NCBI GenBank assembly: GCA_013285465.1
Contig: CP053449.1
Coordinates: forward strand, 1,301,540 to 1,365,539
Reading direction: 5' to 3'
Source of the DNA: Pseudomonadota bacterium
Lineage (GTDB): Bacteria > Pseudomonadota > Alphaproteobacteria > Micavibrionales > CSBR16-224
DNA: 64,000 nucleotides
The notes under the pieces were generated by a model. It was not told the origin of the DNA, ran no database searches, and saw nothing but the letters and a program-made list of their open reading frames with translations. Positions 1-9,648 of the stretch are shown piece after piece; the stretch's first letter is position 1; each line of letters begins with the position of its first letter. The position numbers were made by a program, and so were the translations under genes.

Positions 1-434
1 CGACCCTGCAAATCATGGCCGAACCGCAGGCGGAAGACGGTATTATGGGTGTTGAGGATTGCGCGGATATCAGCCATGCGCTCTCCGCCGTACTGGATGT
101 CGAGGATCCGATTGAAAACCGCTATACGCTGGAAGTCAGCAGTCCGGGGCTGGATCGCCCGCTGACACGCCCGAAAGATTTTCTGCGCAGTACCGGTCTG
201 GAGGCACGGATCGAGCTTGATCCGCCTTTTGAAGGCCGCAGACGTTTCAAGGGCCGCATTATGGCGGCAAATGACAAGGAATTCACATTGGAAACGGAAG
301 AGGGCGAAAATCTGGAGATTGATTTTGCCGCCGTTTCCCGCGCAAAACTGGTTCTGACGGATGAATTGCTGGCAATGGCAAAACAGCAGCAGGAAGCCGC
401 ACAAACAGAAAAACAACAAGACGAAACACAATAA
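1..434 (+). CDS. rimP: Ribosome maturation factor RimP (5' end outside window)
   Basis: RimP binds the free 30S subunit and is needed for its late maturation. The open frame runs in from the window edge (the first full codon is at position 3), so the N-terminal part is missing. The visible part carries the RimP core: the V-E-D-C-A-D-I-S segment, the Y-T-L-E-V-S-S-P-G-L-D-R-P-L run typical of the family, then the C-terminal SH3-like domain with G-R-I. The C-terminus ends in a Gln/Glu-rich tail. nusA follows 37 bases later on the same strand, the usual rimP-nusA order. Identification rests on the strongly conserved S-S-P-G-L-D-R-P motif. Confidence 0.93.
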   Translation, partial: TLQIMAEPQAEDGIMGVEDCADISHALSAVLDVEDPIENRYTLEVSSPGLDRPLTRPKDFLRSTGLEARIELDPPFEGRRRFKGRIMAANDKEFTLETEEGENLEIDFAAVSRAKLVLTDELLAMAKQQQEAAQTEKQQDETQ

Positions 435-471
435 ACAAACCAACGCAAACAATAAGCAAAAGAGGACGAAA

Positions 472-2046
472 ATGGAAATATTACAGGTTGCAGACGCCGT
501 TGCGCGTGAAAAAGGCATTGAGCAGGAAGTTGTTCTGGCCGCAATGGAAGAGGCCATTCAAAAGGCAGGACGTTCCAAATACGGCCATGAATTCGACATT
601 CGCGTGACCATTGACCGTCAAAACGGCGATATCAAACTGTTCCGTTATCAGGAGGTCATCGAAGATGATGCCGAAATGGAAAGCGAAAGCGCCCAGATTT
701 TCCTGAAAGACGCTCTTGTTACGCATCCTGACATTAAAGTCGGCGAGTTCATCATCGAACCGCTGCCGCCGCTGGATTTTGGCCGCGTTGCTGCGCAAAC
801 CGCGCGTCAGGTCATTATGCAGAAAGTCCGCGAAGCAGAGCGCGAGCGTCAGTTCGAAGAATACAAAGACCGTGTTGCCGAAATCGTCAACGGTGTCGTC
901 AAACGTGTGGAATACGGTAATGTGACCGTTGATCTGGGACGTGCCGAGGGTTATATCCGCCGCGACGAAACCCTCCCGCGCGAACATTTCAAAAACGGTG
1001 ACCGCGTCCGCGCCTATATCTATGAAGTCCGTCAGGAACAGCGCGGCCCGCAGATTTTCCTGTCCCGTACGCATCCGGCTTTCATGGCGAAACTGTTCCA
1101 GCAGGAAGTGCCGGAAATCTATGACGGTGTCATTGAAATCAAAGCCGTTGCCCGTGATCCGGGTAGCCGTGCCAAAATCGCGGTACTGTCCTATGATAAC
1201 TCGATTGACCCGGTCGGTGCCTGCGTCGGTATGCGCGGAAGCCGCGTACAGGCGGTTGTAAACGAGCTGCAAGGTGAAAAAATCGACATCATTCCCTGGA
1301 CGGAAGATGTCGCGTCCTTCGTTGTCAGCGCACTTGCGCCTGCACAGGTCGCAAAAGTCGTTCTGGACGAAGATACCCACCGCATGGATGTGGTTGTTCC
1401 CGATGAACAGCTTAGCCTTGCCATTGGCCGCCGCGGCCAGAATGTCCGTCTTGCCTCCATTCTTAGCGGATGGGACATCGACATTATGACCGAGGCTGAA
1501 GAGTCCGAGCGCCGCAATGCCGAGTTTAAAACACGCTCCGCTCTGTTCATGGAAGCGCTGGATGTGGATGAAGTGATTGCGCATCTGCTGGTTATTGAAG
1601 GCTTCTCGACGATTGAGGAAATAGCGGAAACCGACATTAACGAACTGGCCCGCATTGAAGGCTTTGACGAAGATGTTGCTGCCGAGCTGCAAAACCGTGC
1701 GCAAATCTATATCACGCAGAAAGCGGAAGAGTTTGAAAAGAGCTGCAAAAAGCTGAAAATCGCTGAAGATTTGATCGGCGCACAAGGCTTGACGCGCGAA
1801 ATGATCATCACATTGGCCGAAAACGGGATCAAAACGCTGGAAGATCTGGCAGATCTGGCCTCGGATGAATTCATCGAATATATCGGTGAGGAAAAAACCG
1901 ATCAGGATCATGCGAATACCGTCATCATGGACGCACGGAAAGCTGCCGGATGGTTCGCTGATGAGGAAGAAGAGGCTGCGGCGGAAGAAGGCGAAGACTC
2001 CGCTCTGCTTGAGGATGCACCGCAAGAAGCATCCGGCGCCGCATAA
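472..2046 (+). CDS. nusA: Transcription termination/antitermination factor NusA
   Basis: NusA binds RNA polymerase and nascent RNA and modulates pausing, termination and antitermination. The 524-residue protein has the N-terminal RNAP-binding domain (about 1-125), the S1 domain (about 130-200, with [16 protein letters not shown]), KH domains (the [11 protein letters not shown] and [10 protein letters not shown] loops) and two C-terminal helix-hairpin-helix acidic repeats followed by a Glu-rich tail. The ATG at 472 was chosen because AGAGGA stands at 461-466 and the protein then begins M-E-I-L-Q-V, like other alphaproteobacterial NusA. A longer frame reaches upstream but would overlap rimP. 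The usual ylxR gene is not found behind it. Confidence 0.97.
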   Translation: MEILQVADAVAREKGIEQEVVLAAMEEAIQKAGRSKYGHEFDIRVTIDRQNGDIKLFRYQEVIEDDAEMESESAQIFLKDALVTHPDIKVGEFIIEPLPPLDFGRVAAQTARQVIMQKVREAERERQFEEYKDRVAEIVNGVVKRVEYGNVTVDLGRAEGYIRRDETLPREHFKNGDRVRAYIYEVRQEQRGPQIFLSRTHPAFMAKLFQQEVPEIYDGVIEIKAVARDPGSRAKIAVLSYDNSIDPVGACVGMRGSRVQAVVNELQGEKIDIIPWTEDVASFVVSALAPAQVAKVVLDEDTHRMDVVVPDEQLSLAIGRRGQNVRLASILSGWDIDIMTEAEESERRNAEFKTRSALFMEALDVDEVIAHLLVIEGFSTIEEIAETDINELARIEGFDEDVAAELQNRAQIYITQKAEEFEKSCKKLKIAEDLIGAQGLTREMIITLAENGIKTLEDLADLASDEFIEYIGEEKTDQDHANTVIMDARKAAGWFADEEEEAAAEEGEDSALLEDAPQEASGAA

Positions 2047-2070
2047 GCCGGCCCGTAAAACTGCCGTTTT

Positions 2071-2098
2071 CCGCCCTGTTTGCAAAAGGACGGGGCGG
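2071..2098 (+). other. Hairpin in the nusA-infB gap
   Basis: CCGCCCTGT (2071-2079) can pair with ACGGGGCGG (2090-2098) over nine positions including one G-U pair, with a ten-base loop. No U-run follows, so it looks more like an RNA-processing or stabilising hairpin at the nusA 3' end than a simple intrinsic terminator. Its job is inferred from position only. Confidence 0.45.
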
Positions 2099-2124
2099 GA
2101 ACGGTTCAGATTATTTACTGGTTT

Positions 2125-2153
2125 TTGACGATGAAATGGTGTAGTGCTATAAA
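2125..2153 (+). promoter_or_regulatory. Candidate sigma-70 promoter for infB
   Basis: TTGACG at 2125-2130 and TATAAA at 2148-2153 are separated by exactly 17 bases, a near-consensus housekeeping promoter. It lies 72 bases upstream of the infB start, in the gap where ylxR would be expected, and implies that infB can be transcribed independently of nusA. Confidence 0.6.
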
Positions 2154-2230
2154 ACTGAAATCCGGTTTTTCCGCATAAAACGGGGAACGGATGAAAAAAG
2201 AATGAAGTATTTTAAGGATTTGGATTGCTG

Positions 2231-4738
2231 ATGGCTGCTGAAAGCAAGGAAAAAGAACGCAAGAAACTAAGCCTGTCTGACAAAGGGACGCTGAGCCTCA
2301 AAACCACGCCCCAGGCTCTGCAGGATAAAACATCCGCGCCCGCGAGAGGCGTGGCGGTGGAGGTGCGGCGTAAGCGTACTGCAGGAGGCGCGTCGCAATC
2401 CGACCAGAATGAACAAAAAGATCATCACCTGACCGATGAAGAGCGTGAAGCCCGCCTGAAAGCATTGCAGGGTGCCGATAAAAAGGACGCCTCCGAAGAA
2501 GCCGCTGAAAGCGCTTTACCCAAGCCGCCGCCGATTGCCGAAGCGGCCCGCAAGAAGCAGGAAGACGACCGCCGCCGTCAGGAGGCGCAGGAAGCGCGTG
2601 AAAAAGCCGCGCTTGAAAAGCAACAAGCCGAAGAGGCAGCCGTCGCACCGAAATCGGAGGCTGAACGCATTGCCGAGCAGCAGGCTGCCGAAACAACACT
2701 TGACCGCAAGGCCACAGGACGTAAAACCGCCGGCTACCGTGTTGAGGAAGAGGCAAAAGAAACCGATGAAAGCCGTGAAAAGAAAAAACTGGCTGCACCG
2801 GTCAAACGCAATGACCGCCGCCGTGATACCGGCCGTTTGACGGTCACGCAGGCACTGAATAAGGACTTTGACGGTACCGACCGTATGCCCAGCCTTGCCG
2901 CACAGCGCCGTGCCCGTGAAAAAGAACGGATGCGGATGAAGGCTGAAAAGCAAAAAATCGAACATACCAAACAGGTGCGCGAAGTCACCATTCCCGAAGC
3001 CATCACGGTGCAGGAACTGGCGAACCGTATGGCCGAACGCGTTGGTGATGTCGTCAAGAAACTCATGGAAATGGGTGTCATGGCCACAGCCAACCAGCCG
3101 ATTGATACGGATACGGCAGAACTGATTGTCGAAGAATTCGGTCACCAAAGCAAACGTGTTTCGGAATCCGATGTTGAAGAAGGCCTGATGGGTGAAGAAG
3201 ATGATCCGGCAACGCTGAAACCGCGCCCTCCGGTTGTGACAATCATGGGGCATGTCGATCACGGTAAAACCTCTTTGCTGGATGCCATCCGCGAGGCTGA
3301 TATCGCCGTACATGAAGCCGGCGGCATTACCCAGCATATCGGTGCCTATCAGATTACGATGGACGGCAAACAAAAAATCACCTTCCTTGATACGCCCGGC
3401 CACGCCGCCTTTACCGAAATGCGTGCACGCGGTGCGGATGTGACGGATCTGGTTGTGCTGGTCGTTGCCGCCAATGACGGTATCAAACCGCAGACGATTG
3501 AAGCGATCAGCCACGCGAAAGCGGCAGGAAAGCCGATTATTGTCGCGGTCAACAAATGCGATCTTGAAGATGCCGATCCCGACAAAGTCCGGCAGGAATT
3601 GTTGCAATATGAAGTTCAGGTAGAATCTTTCGGCGGTGAAATCCAGTGTATCGAAGTCTCCGCGAAGACCAAACAAGGCCTGAAAGAGCTCGAAGAAGCC
3701 ATTCTGCTGCAATCTGAAATACTGGAGCTGAAAGCCAATCCCGACCGTTTGGCCGTCGGTGCAGTGGTTGAATCCAAACTGGAGCAGGGACGTGGTCCCG
3801 TTGCAACAGTTCTGATTCAGCGCGGCACGCTGAAAGTCGGTGATATTTTCGTTTCCGGTCCCGAATGGGGGAAAGTCCGCGCTCTGACCAATGATCACGG
3901 CAAAAAACTGAAAAAAGGCGTCCCCGGTCAGCCTGTCGAAGTACAGGGGCTGAACGGTTTGCCGAATGCCGGTGACGATTTTGCCGTTGTGCAAAGTGAA
4001 AGCCGCGCCCGTGAAATTGCCGAATTCCGTACACGCCGCAACCGTGCCTTGGCGATCGCCAAGACCAACCGGACGGGGCTGGAGCATCTGATGCACCATA
4101 TGGAGAAAGGCAATGTCAAAGAGCTGAATGTCGTCATCAAAGCCGATGTACACGGTTCGGTCGAGGCCATTATGGGCTCGCTTACGAAACTGACGGAGGA
4201 CAATCAGGAAGTCCGCGTGAACATCCTGCACGGCGCAGCCGGCGGTATTACCGAATCCGATGTCACGCTTGCCCATGCTTCGGATGCACTGATTCTCGGC
4301 TTTAATGTCCGCGCCAATGCGCAGGCACGGGAGCTGGCGCGCAAAGAAGGCGTAGAAATTCGTTATTATTCGATTATTTATGAAGCAATTGACGATATCA
4401 AAGCCCTGTTGAGCGGTCTGTTGTCACCGGAAATTCGCGAAAGCCAGATCGGTTACGCCCAGATTCGTCAGGTCTTCCAAGTCAGCAAAGTCGGTAAAGT
4501 CGCCGGTTGTATGGTCACGGAAGGTATCGTCAAACGCGGTGCGGGCGTCCGCCTGCTGCGCGATGATGTCGTTGTCCATGAAGGCAAGCTGAAAACGCTG
4601 CGCCGCTTCAAAGACGAAGTCAAAGAAGTGCGTGAAGGTTACGAATGCGGTATGGCGTTCGAGAACTATGACGACATGAAAGAAGGCGACGTCATCGAAG
4701 TGTTTGAAAAAACCGAACATGCGCGCGAGCTGGAATAA
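2231..4738 (+). CDS. infB: Translation initiation factor IF-2
   Basis: IF-2 is the GTPase that brings formyl-Met-tRNA to the 30S subunit and promotes subunit joining. The 835-residue protein has the long charged N-terminal region (about 1-250, Lys/Glu/Ala rich), an IF2_N domain (about 255-310), the G domain with G-H-V-D-H-G-K-T near residue 340, D-T-P-G-H about 50 residues later and N-K-C-D, then the beta-barrel and C-terminal tRNA-binding domains. AAGGAT is at 2214-2219; an in-frame TTG at 2225 would have shorter spacing than the ATG at 2231, so the start could be two codons earlier. rbfA and truB do not follow: a non-coding stretch and an ABC exporter come instead. Confidence 0.97.
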   Translation: MAAESKEKERKKLSLSDKGTLSLKTTPQALQDKTSAPARGVAVEVRRKRTAGGASQSDQNEQKDHHLTDEEREARLKALQGADKKDASEEAAESALPKPPPIAEAARKKQEDDRRRQEAQEAREKAALEKQQAEEAAVAPKSEAERIAEQQAAETTLDRKATGRKTAGYRVEEEAKETDESREKKKLAAPVKRNDRRRDTGRLTVTQALNKDFDGTDRMPSLAAQRRAREKERMRMKAEKQKIEHTKQVREVTIPEAITVQELANRMAERVGDVVKKLMEMGVMATANQPIDTDTAELIVEEFGHQSKRVSESDVEEGLMGEEDDPATLKPRPPVVTIMGHVDHGKTSLLDAIREADIAVHEAGGITQHIGAYQITMDGKQKITFLDTPGHAAFTEMRARGADVTDLVVLVVAANDGIKPQTIEAISHAKAAGKPIIVAVNKCDLEDADPDKVRQELLQYEVQVESFGGEIQCIEVSAKTKQGLKELEEAILLQSEILELKANPDRLAVGAVVESKLEQGRGPVATVLIQRGTLKVGDIFVSGPEWGKVRALTNDHGKKLKKGVPGQPVEVQGLNGLPNAGDDFAVVQSESRAREIAEFRTRRNRALAIAKTNRTGLEHLMHHMEKGNVKELNVVIKADVHGSVEAIMGSLTKLTEDNQEVRVNILHGAAGGITESDVTLAHASDALILGFNVRANAQARELARKEGVEIRYYSIIYEAIDDIKALLSGLLSPEIRESQIGYAQIRQVFQVSKVGKVAGCMVTEGIVKRGAGVRLLRDDVVVHEGKLKTLRRFKDEVKEVREGYECGMAFENYDDMKEGDVIEVFEKTEHARELE

Positions 4739-5153
4739 TCAGCTTTCTTAACTTTTCTTTTCATAAAAATCAACATGTTACGGGCAGGTTGAAAAAAACT
4801 GCTTGCGCATAATTTTCATTTTGCGCCATAATCACATGTTGGATCAACTTTAGAAAGGGCCAAAGCCAATGGTTATCTTGTTTACAAGACCCCTTGGACA
4901 TTGACTCTTCTCCGCATTCCGCCCGTTTAAATTCTGTAAATTTTTGCGGCGCACCCGAACCGGAGAGGGCATGTTCAAACGACAAAGGATATTCCTTTGC
5001 AAAACATTGTTGCTTTTCGGAAAAGGCGCACCGCTGTCAGTTATTTTTGTTTAACAAAAAAACAATTATAGGCGTTCCGTCATTTCAAATAGCGAAAAGC
5101 TTTTGAAAGAAGATTGTATTTAGACGAACCAAAAAATACGGGTGTATTAAGCT
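4739..5153. other. 415-bp non-coding stretch between infB and the ABC exporter
   Basis: No convincing gene is seen on either strand; short open frames here lack Shine-Dalgarno sites and family resemblance. It holds two small inverted repeats: TCTTGT-TT-ACAAGA at 4876-4889 and CAAAGGA-TAT-TCCTTTG at 4983-4999. The sequence is more AT-rich than its surroundings, as expected for a promoter/leader of the exporter gene, but no clear -35/-10 pair close to 5154 was found. Confidence 0.6.
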
Positions 5154-7010
5154 ATGTTGGAAGAAACAGAAGAAGAAAAACAGGAAGAAAGAGAACGCCT
5201 CGCGACTCCGGTCAGCGCGTGGGACACATGGTGCTATTTCTGGCGCTATATGATGTCAACGCCCGGCTGGGTGTTTACGGCGGTGACGCTTGTCATCATT
5301 GCCTCGGTCTGTGATATCGTCGTGCCGGTCTTTTCGGGGCTGATCGTCGAAGCACTTGCCGAAGGATATGCGGGAACGCCGGATCAGCTGCGCCCCGCCT
5401 TATGGGCACTGGCGGGCTATATCGGCTTTAACGTGTTGCACCGCGTCTTCTTTTTCGGAAGCGAGATGATCTGGATGCGCATTATCTCCGACAAGATGCA
5501 TACGCTTGTCGCCGATGCGCACAGGAAAGTCCTGCGTCTGAGCACGGATTGGCATGTGAACAGCTTTGCCGGCTCGACCGTCCGCAAAATTACGCGCGGT
5601 AAATGGTCGTTCGACACCTTTAACGAAGCGGTGTTCACAGGGCTGTTGCCGACTTTGCTGGTTCTGATCGGTCTGTCGGTCGTCCAGTTCTCGCATTGGT
5701 CAACAATGGGGATGCTGTTCGTTGTCGGATTCTCGATCTATATCAGCCTGAGTGTGCTGATGGCGACGAAATTCGCGGCTCCTGCGAACCAGGAGTTCAA
5801 CAAAAACGACTCCCATCTGGGCGGCTGCCTTGCCGACTCGATCACCTGTAACGCGGTGGTCAAAGCCTTCGGCGCGGAAGACCGCGAAGATGCCCGTCTT
5901 GACGGTGAACTCAGCACATGGGCACGCTTGCTCAAACGTGTATGGTTCCGCTTTGTCGTTGTCGGTACGGTGCAGGATTTCTATCTGTCAGCTTTGCTGG
6001 CCGTGATTATTACGCTGGCAATCCTGCGCTGGGGAGCAGGCATCTTTACCCCGGGTCAGGTCAGCCTTGTTATTGCAAGCTGTATGATGATCCGCGGTTA
6101 TGTCCGCAATATCGGTAACACGATCCGTGTCATCCAGAAATCCATCAACGAGATGGAAGACGTGGTACGGATCGACAAGATGGAGGTTGGCGTCGCCGAT
6201 AACGACGGTGCCGAAGACCTGAAAGTCAAAAAAGGCCGCATTGTTTTTGAGGACGTAACATTCCGTTACGAAAATCAGAACAAGGAGACCTATAAAGACT
6301 TCAATCTGGAGATCAAACCGGGTGAAAAAGTCGCTCTGGTCGGTCATTCAGGTAGCGGTAAAAGTACCTTCGTCAAGCTGTTGCAGCGTCTGTACGATCT
6401 TGAAAAAGGTCGTATCCTGATCGATGGTCAGGACATTGCGGATGTCACACAGATGAGCCTGCGCAGTGCCCTTTCTATGGTGCCGCAGGAGCCGATGCTG
6501 TTCCACCGCACGCTGGCGGAAAATATCGCCTATGGTCGTCCCGGTGCGAGCGAGGAGGAAATCGCCGAGGCTGCGGAAATGGCCTATGCGCATGAGTTCA
6601 TTAAAGAATTGCCCGAGGGCTATCGCACACTTGTCGGTGAACGCGGTATCAAGCTCTCCGGCGGTGAGCGTCAGCGTGTTGCCATTGCCCGTGCCATGCT
6701 TGCGGATAAGCCGATTTTGATTTTGGACGAGGCCACATCAAGCCTTGATTCACTGTCGGAATCGCTGATCCAGAAGGCGGTGGAAAAACTGACAGATAAC
6801 CGCACGACCATTATGATCGCGCACCGTCTGTCCACCGTCCGCAAGGCTGACCGTATTCTTGTCTTTGCAAAAGGCAAGATTATCGAGCAGGGCAGCCATG
6901 ACGAGCTGATCAAGCGGAAAAACGGTCACTACCGTAAACTGCTTGAGATACAGGCTGCCGGTTTCGAGACTCCGGATGAAGACGACGCATCCGCCGGTCT
7001 CGTGGCCTAA
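5154..7010 (+). CDS. ABC exporter, fused permease and ATPase (MsbA/ATM type)
   Basis: A 618-residue half-transporter that would act as a homodimer in the inner membrane. Residues about 30-330 are a type I exporter membrane domain with six predicted helices. The nucleotide-binding domain holds Walker A G-H-S-G-S-G-K-S-T (about 396), the Q-loop M-V-P-Q-E-P, the signature L-S-G-G-E-R-Q-R-V (about 500), Walker B I-L-I-L-D-E-A-T-S-S-L-D (about 521) and the H-loop I-A-H-R-L-S-T-V (about 555), so it is catalytically complete. Substrate cannot be told: lipid, peptide or drug export are all possible. The ATG at 5154 has no good Shine-Dalgarno site. It stands alone, between the non-coding stretch and a strong terminator. 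Confidence 0.9.
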   Translation: MLEETEEEKQEERERLATPVSAWDTWCYFWRYMMSTPGWVFTAVTLVIIASVCDIVVPVFSGLIVEALAEGYAGTPDQLRPALWALAGYIGFNVLHRVFFFGSEMIWMRIISDKMHTLVADAHRKVLRLSTDWHVNSFAGSTVRKITRGKWSFDTFNEAVFTGLLPTLLVLIGLSVVQFSHWSTMGMLFVVGFSIYISLSVLMATKFAAPANQEFNKNDSHLGGCLADSITCNAVVKAFGAEDREDARLDGELSTWARLLKRVWFRFVVVGTVQDFYLSALLAVIITLAILRWGAGIFTPGQVSLVIASCMMIRGYVRNIGNTIRVIQKSINEMEDVVRIDKMEVGVADNDGAEDLKVKKGRIVFEDVTFRYENQNKETYKDFNLEIKPGEKVALVGHSGSGKSTFVKLLQRLYDLEKGRILIDGQDIADVTQMSLRSALSMVPQEPMLFHRTLAENIAYGRPGASEEEIAEAAEMAYAHEFIKELPEGYRTLVGERGIKLSGGERQRVAIARAMLADKPILILDEATSSLDSLSESLIQKAVEKLTDNRTTIMIAHRLSTVRKADRILVFAKGKIIEQGSHDELIKRKNGHYRKLLEIQAAGFETPDEDDASAGLVA

Positions 7011-7033
7011 GACGGCACGCATACCGCAAAATA

Positions 7034-7075
7034 AAACGCCCCTTCTGCCATAACGGGAGAAGGGGCGTTTCTTTT
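7034..7075. terminator. Bidirectional intrinsic terminator
   Basis: A perfect 13-bp stem, AAACGCCCCTTCT (7034-7046) with AGAAGGGGCGTTT (7058-7070), and an 11-base loop, with an A-run before it and TTTCTTTT after it. It lies between the convergent ABC exporter (+) and GHS-repeat gene (-) and can serve both. Confidence 0.92.
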
Positions 7076-7091
7076 ATCTGTTTCAAAATGC

Positions 7092-7931
7092 TTAAAGGTC
7101 GGACGGGCCTTTTTTATTTTTATTGCGGCGGTCAATATGCCGTATTTGCGGCGTATTGTTTTGCTGCGGTGCTGCGGGCTTGGCCGCAGGCTCATCGCAA
7201 ATGATGCGTCCGACATTTTTACTATGTCCCGCTTTCAACAAGGCGCTTTCATGCGCCTCGGCAACATTCAGACTATGGCCTGCACGGACTTTACAGCCCG
7301 CGCCAAGCGCGCTGCCGTTAAAGCTGTGACCTGAGACCGCATAGGAGTTCGCGCCAAGGCGGCCAAGGCTCATACTATGCCCTGCGTCCAGCTGGGCATT
7401 CTCGCCGATATCTCCTGCGGTCAGGCTGTGACCGGAGTCAATTTCCGCATCATTGCCGATGCTTTGCGCTTGAAAACTGTGTCCTGCTTCAGCCTGCAGA
7501 CTGTTGCCCGCCGCTTTCAATGTGATTTTGTGATCGGAATAAAGGGTGACATTATTGTTCGTATAGCCGTCAACCGTCAGATTGCTCTTATCAGAGCCGC
7601 CTCCGGAGATATTGCCGATGGATACATTGCTGAAATTACCGCTGATGCGGATATTTCCGCCAACGATATCGCCGCCGGAAATCGACACATTACCATTGCC
7701 GCCATCTTCAACCTTGATCGTGGCACCGTTTTCGACATCTCCCTTAACATGCAGACCGCCGTTTTTGATTTTAACCGTTGCGCCGGCACCGATATTCCCC
7801 GTCACTTCGACAGGCCCGTCATGGCTGAATATATCGCCTGCGGCAATCTGGTCGATGATTTTTGTCTCTTTTTTCGGGGATTTGCCGCCGCCATTGCCGT
7901 CGACGCGCTTGCCGTTGATATAAATGGCCAT
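7092..7931 (-). CDS. Unrecognised protein with a 17-residue Gly-His-Ser repeat
   Basis: No family is recognised. The 279-residue protein begins M-A-I-Y-I-N-G-K-R-V, has a Gly/Asn/Val-rich middle (about 40-125) with alternating hydrophobic residues like a beta-helix, and then six G-H-S triplets at residues 150, 167, 184, 201, 218 and 235, spaced exactly 17 apart. The C-terminal 35 residues are Pro/Gln/Lys rich. No signal peptide or membrane segment is seen, so it is probably cytoplasmic or released by another route. The start at 7931 was chosen because GGAGAG lies just upstream (7936-7941 on this strand); an upstream ATG at 7964 lacks such a site. A near-consensus promoter precedes it, and it appears to be a single-gene transcript ending at the shared terminator. 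Confidence 0.75.
   Translation of the reverse strand: MAIYINGKRVDGNGGGKSPKKETKIIDQIAAGDIFSHDGPVEVTGNIGAGATVKIKNGGLHVKGDVENGATIKVEDGGNGNVSISGGDIVGGNIRISGNFSNVSIGNISGGGSDKSNLTVDGYTNNNVTLYSDHKITLKAAGNSLQAEAGHSFQAQSIGNDAEIDSGHSLTAGDIGENAQLDAGHSMSLGRLGANSYAVSGHSFNGSALGAGCKVRAGHSLNVAEAHESALLKAGHSKNVGRIICDEPAAKPAAPQQNNTPQIRHIDRRNKNKKGPSDL
7203..7484 (-). repeat. Six-copy 51-bp (17-residue) coding repeat
   Basis: Each unit starts with Gly-His-Ser, then a hydrophobic residue, about five variable residues, often I/L-G, and ends with A-x-hydrophobic-x-A/S. The period is exactly 17 residues over all six units; the last is degenerate after its first few residues. The regular register fits a solenoid (beta-helix) fold in which GHS marks one turn. 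Confidence 0.85.
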
Positions 7932-7966
7932 TTCACTCTCCATTTGCTGTAAAATTATTGTCATAA

Positions 7967-7995
7967 TTTATACGCGAAGGGGATGGACTTGTCAA
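7967..7995 (-). promoter_or_regulatory. Near-consensus promoter of the GHS-repeat gene
   Basis: Read on the minus strand, TTGACA (7990-7995) and TATAAA (7967-7972) are 17 bases apart. The position gives a short leader before the start at 7931, which also argues against the alternative start at 7964. Confidence 0.7.
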
Positions 7996-8070
7996 CAGGG
8001 ATTGTGATTTTTGCCCTCATGCTGTATGACTGAAGGCGCAAAAACAAACGGTAAAGAGAATATAAAGACA

Positions 8071-9093
8071 ATGAAAAAACTGGATCTCAGCAAAGCGCGC
8101 GTCTTGACCGGTGTCAAACCGACCGAAGCGCCGCATGTCGGCAACTATATCGGTGCCATCCGCCCGGCGATTGAGCTGGCGGCGCAAGCGGCGGAATCTT
8201 ATCTGTTTATCGCCGATTATCACGCGCTGAACATCATCCGCGATGCAACAGAGCTGAAAGATTACACTTATCTGGTCGCCGCCTCATGGCTGGCACTGGG
8301 GCTGGACCCTGCGCGCACGGTTTTTTACCGCCAATCCGATATCCCCGAAATTTTTGAAATCACGACGATCCTCTCTGCCGTCACGCCGAAAGGCTTGATG
8401 AACCGCGCCCATGCCTATAAAGCCGCCATTGATAAAAACAAGGAGGCCGGAAAAACAGGGAATGATCTTGATCTTGGCATCAATATGGGGCTTTACACCT
8501 ATCCGATTTTGATGGCTGCCGATATTTTGACGCCGCGCGGCACAGTCGTTCCCGTCGGCAAAGACCAGATTCAGCATGTGGAAATGACACGCGATATCGC
8601 CGGTTCCTTCAACCATATCTTCGGCGATGTGCTGACGCTGCCCGATTTTTATGTGCAGGAAAGCACGGGGCTGCTGCCCGGAATTGACGGCCAGAAAATG
8701 AGCAAAAGCTACGGCAATCATATCCCCGTCTTTATGGACAGCAAAAAACGCCGCAAACTGGTGATGAAAATTGTCACGGATTCCAAACAGCCGGACGAGC
8801 CGAAAAATGCGGATGAAAGCATTATCTATCAGCTATATTGCCATTTCGCCAATGATGCGGAAAAGGCGGAAATGCGGCGCGGCTTTGAAGAAGGCGGCAT
8901 GGGATACGGTGATGCAAAACAGCAATTATTCGAAGCAATTGAGCGCGATCTGGAAGAGCCGTCAAAATTGTATAACGAGCTGCTGGCCGACCGCCCGAAA
9001 ATCGACAAATGGCTGGAAGAGGGGGCGGAAAAAGCCCGCGAAACCGCACAGAAAACACTGCATGACATGCGTCATGTCATTGGTCTGTCTTAA
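8071..9093 (+). CDS. trpS: Tryptophanyl-tRNA synthetase
   Basis: Charges tRNA-Trp with tryptophan; a class Ic synthetase acting as a dimer in the cytoplasm. The 341-residue length suits bacterial TrpS. The HIGH-type signature is A-P-H-V-G-N-Y-I-G-A (His 22), and the KMSKS loop is intact at about 208-212, followed by S-Y-G-N. The M-K-K-L-D-L-S start at 8071 matches the family; an open frame reaches back to 8011 but the extra 20 residues are unlike TrpS. Shine-Dalgarno support is weak (AAAGAGA about 13 bases upstream). Confidence 0.96.
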   Translation: MKKLDLSKARVLTGVKPTEAPHVGNYIGAIRPAIELAAQAAESYLFIADYHALNIIRDATELKDYTYLVAASWLALGLDPARTVFYRQSDIPEIFEITTILSAVTPKGLMNRAHAYKAAIDKNKEAGKTGNDLDLGINMGLYTYPILMAADILTPRGTVVPVGKDQIQHVEMTRDIAGSFNHIFGDVLTLPDFYVQESTGLLPGIDGQKMSKSYGNHIPVFMDSKKRRKLVMKIVTDSKQPDEPKNADESIIYQLYCHFANDAEKAEMRRGFEEGGMGYGDAKQQLFEAIERDLEEPSKLYNELLADRPKIDKWLEEGAEKARETAQKTLHDMRHVIGLS

Positions 9094-9102
9094 TTCCGGT
9101 TG

Positions 9103-9609
9103 TTAGTGAAGGTATTTTTTACGGTACCGGTTGCAGGCGGCAACAAGATTGTCATACATGACTTTTTCCAGCTCGCCGCCGTTTTCACGGACATTATTAT
9201 CCAGAATATGCTGTACGGCATCATGATGCGCCATCACAATATCGATGGCATCCTGATTAAAGACTTCCATGATTTCAAGGAAATTCACCAGTACATCGCA
9301 GATTTTGGAAATCAGCGGAAACTGGAACATGGCCCCCTGCGCATTCAACTGCATGGCAGGGTAGAGCATTAAAAAAACCGCATCTTCCCAATTGAGCTCA
9401 GGGTCTTTTGCGCCTTCAACGCCGTTTTCCAGCAGAACAAGCAATTTGCGCGCCAAGGGCACAAAATCAATATCATTGTAATCAATGAACATCTGGGCGC
9501 GTTCGACACGTTCGGAGGCGCAACCGCCCCGACCCAGCTTATCCTTAAGCTGGTTCTCCGGCATCACAAGCTGTGTGCCGTGCTGTTCTGTCCCTGTTCC
9601 TTTTTTCAT
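9103..9609 (-). CDS. Unrecognised all-helical protein, divergent from a response regulator
   Basis: A 168-residue soluble protein without a family I can name. After a polar N-terminus (to about 35) it appears entirely helical, with L-A-R-K-L-L-V-L-L-E-N-G and K-I-C-D-V-L-V-N-F-L-E-I-M segments and a conserved-looking H-H (M-A-H-H-D-A-V). Its C-terminus is basic (N-R-Y-R-K-K-Y-L-H). It is transcribed away from the response regulator at 9790, with an inverted repeat in the shared gap, so a signalling partner role (for example a phosphotransfer or anchoring protein) is possible but is inference only. Confidence 0.7.
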   Translation of the reverse strand: MKKGTGTEQHGTQLVMPENQLKDKLGRGGCASERVERAQMFIDYNDIDFVPLARKLLVLLENGVEGAKDPELNWEDAVFLMLYPAMQLNAQGAMFQFPLISKICDVLVNFLEIMEVFNQDAIDIVMAHHDAVQHILDNNVRENGGELEKVMYDNLVAACNRYRKKYLH

Positions 9610-9648
9610 ACGCCCTCATTCATTCGCTTCTGCACGAATGCCTGTTCT

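Noticed and set aside
481-2085. Long open frame of 534 codons on the minus strand across nusA
   Set aside because: It mirrors the nusA coding frame, has no family resemblance and no ribosome binding site. A shadow of biased codon use.
2516-4276. 586-codon minus-strand frame across infB
   Set aside because: Opposite-strand shadow of infB, rich in His/Phe/Arg as expected for such mirrors.
4894-5106. Small + strand frame (70 codons) in the infB-ABC gap
   Set aside because: No ribosome binding site and no resemblance to a protein family; composition like non-coding sequence.
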